A DNA stretch of 64,000 nucleotides. It comes from Schizochytrium sp. TIO01 (taxonomy: Eukaryota; Sar; Bigyra; Thraustochytrida; Thraustochytriidae). Numbering within the stretch: the first letter of the stretch is position 1; every line of letters begins with the position of its first letter. Made by a program: the position numbers and the translations under genes. The stretch spans positions 3,470,337-3,534,336 of the forward strand of contig SMSO01000037.1 of NCBI GenBank assembly GCA_004764695.1, written 5' to 3'. A model generated the notes under the pieces. It saw nothing but the letters and a program-made list of their open reading frames with translations. It made no database searches and was not told where the DNA came from. Below, in pieces: positions 58,694 to 64,000 of this stretch.

Positions 58694-61600
58694 TTAGGTG
58701 CTGCTGCCGCAAAGGTCACCAGAAAGAGTGTACTGATAAGAAATCGTAAAACCTTGGGCAGAAACACAAGAGGTAGCCAAGTTGCAACCATTGTTGGGTT
58801 GCTGATCACACTGACGGAAACGAATGCGGTTAGTAAAGAGAACAGGGTATTCGCTGTAGGGAACCGTAATTGATCCATCACATGGAAGTTGCAAGGCAGG
58901 CACGAAGAATACCTCCACCCAATCGCTAATTGTTTCGTTGTAGTACTCTACGAAGATTCCTTGTTCACACACATCGGTTGATAATCCATAGTCCGGGTCA
59001 GAAGCACAAACATTTGAGCTGTCACGTGCGCCAGTGCCATACATCTCGATGTACGTTACAATTCCAAAAGTTTCTTCGTAAATATCGTGAGAACATTGGC
59101 TTAGCCAGCGATTGAGGGTGTATGTTCCGCGGTTGGAGCTAATTGCAGTACAGTACTGTTCTGTCCAACGCTCTCCGACCTTCTCCATATTCTGGCCCTG
59201 GCCCCAAATTTTGTCAATGCATTTCTTTGTAGAGTTGTCGGCCGTGTTAAAGACATTGGCCGTAAGACACCACTCTTCAATTGCGGAAAGAATCGCACTA
59301 TCAGACATGATTGTTGAAGGGCGCACTAGAGCCTTAGCCAAGGTGAGAGCCTTGCCCCACTTTTGCCAAGTACATTGATAAAAGATTCCGTTAGAGCTGG
59401 TATCGGTGACAGTAGCGTTCTTAAAGTCGATGACATTTGTAGGACAGAATCCAGTTGCGTCACTTTCCGTAGCGCGAATCTCATCTGTATCAATGATGTG
59501 ATCAATATTCAGGCGATAGCCAGTGATTCCAGCAGCAGCACTACCTGTAGCGATCATCTTGACACAAGTCACCTCCATGTAAATCGAAGAATCGTACATG
59601 AATGACCAACGACGTGTGGAGCCACGACTTGTTGGGTTTTGGTCCACAGAGCTATATGTAATGTTGGTGAAGGCGTTGGAAATATCTCCAGTCCAACCGG
59701 ATCCGGCACTTCCAAAGCATTCGCTAGGGTCTAGCGTATAATCATCGCCGTTTACAGTGAAAGTTGCAGAGGTGATGACAGCACGTTCACCAAGTACAGC
59801 ATTGACAGAGAAGTCACCGTCGGGTGTAGTATATATTTCCATCGTAGCCGGTCCTGAAACAGGGTTGGATTGGCAAGGGGACCCAATAGCGCCGATGTTT
59901 GCTTGCGTGGTTTGATCAATTAACTCAGCACGGGTTTCGTTGTAATAGCATGGGTTGCCGTCCTGATCGAGCTGCGCCTCACATGCATCTTTTTGAATCG
60001 GACATACATTATCAAGACCAGTGTTCGCACGTCCATCACAAATGATCCAAACACTCACGTTAAAGTAGTTGGTTGTGAATGAAATCATCTCGGGATCACC
60101 ATATACGTTGCAATCTGGGCAGCAAGAGGTGATAACATCTTCAGAGTCATCATAGTCAATAATGATCTCAAGAGTAGCGCTATAATTTTGGAGTTGTTCA
60201 CAGTCCACAACCTCCTGAGAATCGCTAGCATCACAGTATGGCCGGGTGGTTTCCTGAGACCGACAGTAGCCCTCGTCGGTCAACTCTGGTAAAACTTCCT
60301 CTTCAAATGGACAGCACGTTTCGCACGTGCCGAGTTCCATAATCTCTCCTTCGATCGAGCAAACCTGGGGCTCGCGACCAGCAGAATAGGTGCAGTTATA
60401 GCAAGTTTCACCCACACTACCAATGGGGGCACCAGTAGTAGGTGCCACGGTAGGCCTATTCCCCTCATCAGTTGGGGCTTGTGTGGGATTGGGAGTTGGC
60501 AACATGGTCGGTACATCGGTAGGTGCTCCAGTTGGTGCTCCAGTGGGAGCTCCAGTTGGTGCTCCAGTGGGAGCTCCAGTTGGTGCTTCAGTTGGTGCTC
60601 CAGTTGGTGCTCCAGTGGGAGCTCCAGTGGGAGCTTCAGTCGGTGCTCCAGTGGGAGCTCCAGTGGGTGCTTCAGTTGGTGCTTCAGTCGGTGCTTCAGT
60701 GGGAGCTGCAGTCGGTGCTTCCGTAGGCGCTTCAGTCGGTGCTTCCGTAGGCGCTTCAGTCGGTGCTTCCGTAGGCGCTTCAGTCGGTGCTTCCGTAGGC
60801 GCTTCAGTCGGTGCTTCCGTAGGCGCTTCAGTGGGAGCTGCAGTCGGTGTTTCAGTGGGAGCTGCAGTCGGTGCTTCAGTAGGAGCTGCAGTCGGTGCTT
60901 CCGTAGGTGTTGCAGTTGGCGCTGCAGTCGGTGAGTCGGTCGGTGCTGCAGTCGGCTCAGGAGTTGGGCAAAAGTCCATGTTATATTCAAAGTTTACGAC
61001 AAAGCCATTTGTTGGAAGACATTCGTTCGCAGCGACACATTGAGTCTGGACAGATTCACACTGAATCAACCGGATAGGGCGCACCATAAGATCGGGGTAA
61101 TCAGAACCACTGATATTGAGAACCCCATCGCAAGGGGGGTAGGCAGCGGGGATAAAAAATGCGTCTTCGTACTCCTCCGTATCAGGGTTCAGCGACTGCA
61201 CTTGGGCACCTACTTCACACTCGTATGATTTGGTAGTGTTGTACTCTGCAGCATCGGCAATGCATTCTGTTGCAACGTTATTGGAGGACACAAGTGAAAA
61301 CGAAGGGCGGTCAGTGACATATTGAAACCAAGAGTAATCTTCAATGTCACCAAGGCATCTCATGTATCCAGCCTCATCATAGCTTGTTTTATCCTCGTTC
61401 ATGTTATCAATTTGGCAAACAATATCTGCCCAGTTGTAGCTGGTTTCTGTGCAGTTTTCGTCATCCATAATGCGTGAAACACAGGCATCAACCGTGTCAA
61501 TAGCTGGGGTTACTCCTGTAAGATCGTTGAGAGCGCACCATGAGCGGATGTTGTCGGCCAGATTGTCATCGACGCAAGTAGAGTCAATGAGAGCCTTGCA

Positions 61601-62758
61601 AGCCTCGATGCAACCACCAACCTCTTTTCGGAGGCATCGATCATCTTGAATGATTGACAGGGTGCCCGTGCCTCTAGAATCTTCAGTAATTTCACCAGAA
61701 CTGCAAAATCCGCTGCTATCTGTAGCATCGTCGTCGTCACCAGGAGTGGGGACCTTGAGGGAAATGTCAAGACGAGAAAGGTAGTCGGAGGTGGCTTGGC
61801 ACAGGATTGTAGTGAATACATTAGCATCGTCGTTTTCGATATTCCAGCGAACACGAGTGTCAGACTCTTGGGTTACAGTCCATGTATCAGGGATGCCAGA
61901 AGAGCCGGATGAGCTCCATGCAGACGCAGAAACATCGGAAAGGCAGTCTGCCGAGGTCAGTGTATAGATTGTTCCATCAGACTGAGTGACGTCCATCGAG
62001 ATGATGACTCCACGTTCTCCAAGTGTCAAGTTGAGGATTTGGCCATTACCATCGTACATCACCATGGTAGGGAACATTGTACCTTCCCAGATTGGAGTAG
62101 CTTGGCAAGGGCTTCCGTTTTGCGTGTGGTCGTACCACCAAGGCTGCGGGTCATCAGTATTAGGCTGACGTGTACGCCTGACAAATTCACATGAGTTTCC
62201 CCAGGGATCGAGCTGATTCCCACATCGCACAGGGCCATGGGTACAGTCACTGGCACGCCGGTCATCACAGATAAGCCATTTGTCCCGTGTTCCATCGAAT
62301 GCTGTACAGCGAGGATCGCCCCAGCATACGCAGGTAGAGCAGCAAAGTTCGTCAGAGGAGACGTTTTCGTACGTGAAGGCAAAGTCAAGTTTGAGATATG
62401 CGTTTTCCGGCTCGCAGCCCGTAGCATTTGAGTCACAGTATGCGTTGGTAATCTCAACCATCCGACAGCTGTCATCGCTTTGCAGCACACGGGAGGTATC
62501 GGGGGAAGCGAGCTTGTTATCTTTCACGCCCATAAGCATACGGCGCACATCTGTACTTGCCACAAGATTCGGGCAGCAAGATTCCAGTGTCGCAGGTCCA
62601 GCAAGTGACGAAGACTCGCCTAGGGCGGCGGTGGGGTCCAGACACGCAAAATTGCTCAGCTCTAGCTGCTGCGTAGTGCTTGTGCAACCGATGCTTTGAG
62701 CCGAAACTTTAGCCACGAGGACGGCCAGCACAACAACAGCGCTAGTGGGGGCCTTCAT
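58694..62758 (-). CDS. Secreted Cys-rich protein: two VWD-like halves joined by a Pro-Thr linker
   Basis: This 1354-residue protein starts at ATG 62758. Residues 1-20 are a clear signal peptide (hydrophobic VVVLAVLVA, then KVSA|QS). Two homologous halves follow, ~21-600 and ~785-1354. Each has Cys-rich N-terminal segments, a VWD-like motif (CWGDPRCTAFDGTRDKW in the first; VYGDPEMISF in the second), a shared block beginning LGERGVI/LGERAVI, and the same ending (FFIPAAYPPCDG...IRLIQC against FFVPALQLPCDG...IRFRQC). Between them lies a PTEAPT-type linker, likely heavily O-glycosylated. There is no C-terminal membrane anchor. It is probably a cell-wall, extracellular-matrix or secreted adhesive protein; this is inference, since the family is not one I can name. 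No partner gene is adjacent. Confidence 0.85.
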   Translation of the reverse strand: MKAPTSAVVVLAVLVAKVSAQSIGCTSTTQQLELSNFACLDPTAALGESSSLAGPATLESCCPNLVASTDVRRMLMGVKDNKLASPDTSRVLQSDDSCRMVEITNAYCDSNATGCEPENAYLKLDFAFTYENVSSDELCCSTCVCWGDPRCTAFDGTRDKWLICDDRRASDCTHGPVRCGNQLDPWGNSCEFVRRTRQPNTDDPQPWWYDHTQNGSPCQATPIWEGTMFPTMVMYDGNGQILNLTLGERGVIISMDVTQSDGTIYTLTSADCLSDVSASAWSSSGSSGIPDTWTVTQESDTRVRWNIENDDANVFTTILCQATSDYLSRLDISLKVPTPGDDDDATDSSGFCSSGEITEDSRGTGTLSIIQDDRCLRKEVGGCIEACKALIDSTCVDDNLADNIRSWCALNDLTGVTPAIDTVDACVSRIMDDENCTETSYNWADIVCQIDNMNEDKTSYDEAGYMRCLGDIEDYSWFQYVTDRPSFSLVSSNNVATECIADAAEYNTTKSYECEVGAQVQSLNPDTEEYEDAFFIPAAYPPCDGVLNISGSDYPDLMVRPIRLIQCESVQTQCVAANECLPTNGFVVNFEYNMDFCPTPEPTAAPTDSPTAAPTATPTEAPTAAPTEAPTAAPTETPTAAPTEAPTEAPTEAPTEAPTEAPTEAPTEAPTEAPTEAPTEAPTAAPTEAPTEAPTEAPTGAPTGAPTEAPTGAPTGAPTGAPTEAPTGAPTGAPTGAPTGAPTGAPTDVPTMLPTPNPTQAPTDEGNRPTVAPTTGAPIGSVGETCYNCTYSAGREPQVCSIEGEIMELGTCETCCPFEEEVLPELTDEGYCRSQETTRPYCDASDSQEVVDCEQLQNYSATLEIIIDYDDSEDVITSCCPDCNVYGDPEMISFTTNYFNVSVWIICDGRANTGLDNVCPIQKDACEAQLDQDGNPCYYNETRAELIDQTTQANIGAIGSPCQSNPVSGPATMEIYTTPDGDFSVNAVLGERAVITSATFTVNGDDYTLDPSECFGSAGSGWTGDISNAFTNITYSSVDQNPTSRGSTRRWSFMYDSSIYMEVTCVKMIATGSAAAGITGYRLNIDHIIDTDEIRATESDATGFCPTNVIDFKNATVTDTSSNGIFYQCTWQKWGKALTLAKALVRPSTIMSDSAILSAIEEWCLTANVFNTADNSTKKCIDKIWGQGQNMEKVGERWTEQYCTAISSNRGTYTLNRWLSQCSHDIYEETFGIVTYIEMYGTGARDSSNVCASDPDYGLSTDVCEQGIFVEYYNETISDWVEVFFVPALQLPCDGSITVPYSEYPVLFTNRIRFRQCDQQPNNGCNLATSCVSAQGFTISYQYTLSGDLCGSST
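60420..60960 (-). repeat. PTEAPT/PTGAPT coding microsatellite linker
   Basis: Inside the secreted protein, residues ~600-780 consist of four-residue units PTEA, PTAA and PTGA encoded by 12-bp and 24-bp DNA repeats. One block alternates GCTTCCGTAGGC with GCTTCAGTCGGT on the plus strand. The E-rich units cluster toward the N-terminal side and the G-rich ones toward the C-terminal side. Plus-strand frames here (GASVGASVGA-like) are antisense shadows. Confidence 0.95.
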
Positions 62759-64000
62759 TGTTCAAGGCAACTGCTTTGATTGCCCGTGATTCAAGGTCCT
62801 TCTTGATGAACCCTCTCCTGTTGTTATTACAACGTAGGAGTTATTCGAGATTTGATGTTGCCGCGGGGTGCACCAGGTTCAGGTGCCCTCGCCGTGGTTC
62901 GTCGGTAGCTGTGCTGGTCCAGAGCTCCTTTGCTGAGCCCTGGCTACACAATTTCAGGTTTGCTTTGCTTCTTCAGGATGCACGGACCCCGATGCATAAT
63001 TTTAACCAATCAAGCGCGCCTCGATTCTTGAAGAGGGCGGCCAAGATACTCTTTAAGCTGGGATGAGTTAGGATGAGAGAAAAGTGGGAACATCACTTTT
63101 TTTTAATTCAGACCATATTTTCTTACTTCCCGGGCTGTTAATGAAAATCAAGTGAACAAACAAACAAACAAACAAACAAGAAAAGCAAGTAATCATACAC
63201 AAGTATTTTCAAGCTCAAAGCAAATCCTTTGCAAGAAAGTCCAAAGCATATCACAAACCAGACCGTACTTCTGTGCCCAAGGTTTGAAACAGCTATAGGC
63301 GCCTTCGTCAGCACTCCACACGACAATATATACCCCATAATTAGTGCATTCCCGTCTATTTCTATTCCAGTTTCCGGCGGCCTTCCATTTTCATTTTATT
63401 TTCATTTTTATTAAATTAATTATTTTTTTTGCATTCAGTCACGAGACTGCCACTGTCGCCAGAGAGCCCTTGCGAGAACTGTTAACCCGCAGCCAGATTC
63501 ATCACCTTGTCTGTTATCGCCACCTCCTCTACTTTAGCCTGCGGTGACAGTACGAGACACGGTTCTGCTGGTTTTAAAACAAGAAAAAGCGCCAAAAGAG
63601 CAAAAACCAAAAAAACATGGCTCTCCAGTTTGTCTGTTGTAGTTCTGCTGTTCCAAGTGAGAGGATCTAACTCGCCTTCTCTGCGGACCGTGACAACGCG
63701 AAAGCGAGCGCTGAGAAGAGAGGTCCATGCACAGCTTTCTTTTACGGCCCGTGATGTCCACACGGGTGTTCTGAGCGGCCGTCGCACCGCAGAAGCCCTG
63801 AGATGCGGAGAAAGTGCAATTGCGTGAATGCATGAACAAACACGTTCTCTGCGAAAGCCACTTTTCCTCAAATCTAGAACGGCGTTCTCTTCGCGTGGAG
63901 AAGAGAACGGCGGCGAAGAGGAAGGAAGGAATTCAAACCATCAGTCGATCGATTCGAAAAGAGCGAAGGCGCACGCCCGCCTTTAGGCGGCCCTAGCGCA
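62759..64000. other. Upstream region of the secreted protein; no gene recognised
   Basis: Only short frames without a suitable ATG or domain. An AAAC run lies at 63155-63179 and AT-rich DNA at 63390-63430. The final 500 bases carry overlapping 60-130 codon frames on both strands; a gene continuing past the window edge cannot be excluded. Confidence 0.5.
63155..63179. repeat. AAAC microsatellite
   Basis: Six AAAC units in non-coding DNA. Confidence 0.9.

Noticed and set aside
60423-61043. Plus-strand Val-Gly-Ala repeat frame
   Set aside because: Antisense shadow of the Pro-Thr linker in the secreted protein.
62758-63066. 102-residue plus frame opposite the secreted-protein start
   Set aside because: Begins at TTG, overlaps the signal-peptide start on the other strand, and has no domain.

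Overview
The window looks like nuclear DNA of a flagellated protist with long, mostly intronless genes. Eukaryotic marker families are unambiguous: a NBAS/Sec39 ER-tethering subunit, kinetochore Spc25, an outer-dynein-arm docking coiled coil, an unconventional myosin, an N-recognin-type UBR E3 ligase, an RCHY1-type RING E3 and a CLN7-like MFS transporter. The dynein docking protein implies motile flagella. A myosin tail with PH, zinc-ribbon and PX-like modules, a secreted Cys-rich protein with Pro-Thr linkers, and 5-14 kb reading frames without introns together suggest a stramenopile, possibly a thraustochytrid (Labyrinthulomycetes). That assignment is inference; nothing here proves it.

Layout. 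1-5975: no convincing gene, AT-rich with simple repeats. 5976-19805 (-): a 4609-residue NBAS-like protein whose C-terminal half is a giant acidic, Trp-punctuated tail containing a 45-residue tandem array. 21216-22859 (+): MFS transporter. 23627-24334 (-): Spc25. 25026-27957 (+): a kelch-propeller protein split over two frames. 28861-30774 (+): ODAD3/CCDC151-like docking protein, possibly with a small upstream exon. 30775-35636: gene-poor. 35637-40808 (+): myosin. 41417-42619 (-): RCHY1-type E3. 42620-51561: 8.9 kb gene-poor block, rich in tetranucleotide repeats. 51562-58245 (+): UBR E3 ligase. 58694-62758 (-): secreted duplicated VWD-like protein. 62759-64000: no convincing gene.

The genes are unrelated housekeeping and cytoskeletal functions on both strands, with no operon-like logic. 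Three pairs are convergent (MFS/Spc25, myosin/RCHY1, UBR/secreted protein) and two divergent (NBAS/MFS, Spc25/kelch). Several reading frames can be extended upstream only through TTG or GTG codons; I placed starts at the first suitable ATG.

Most interesting: the Trp-acidic tail on the NBAS homologue, which resembles in style the coatomer-binding segments known from the partner subunit Dsl1; the PH-zinc ribbon-PX myosin; the kelch gene interrupted at AAA-TGA-C; and the internal duplication of the secreted protein. No tRNA, rRNA, CRISPR array or intact transposon could be supported.
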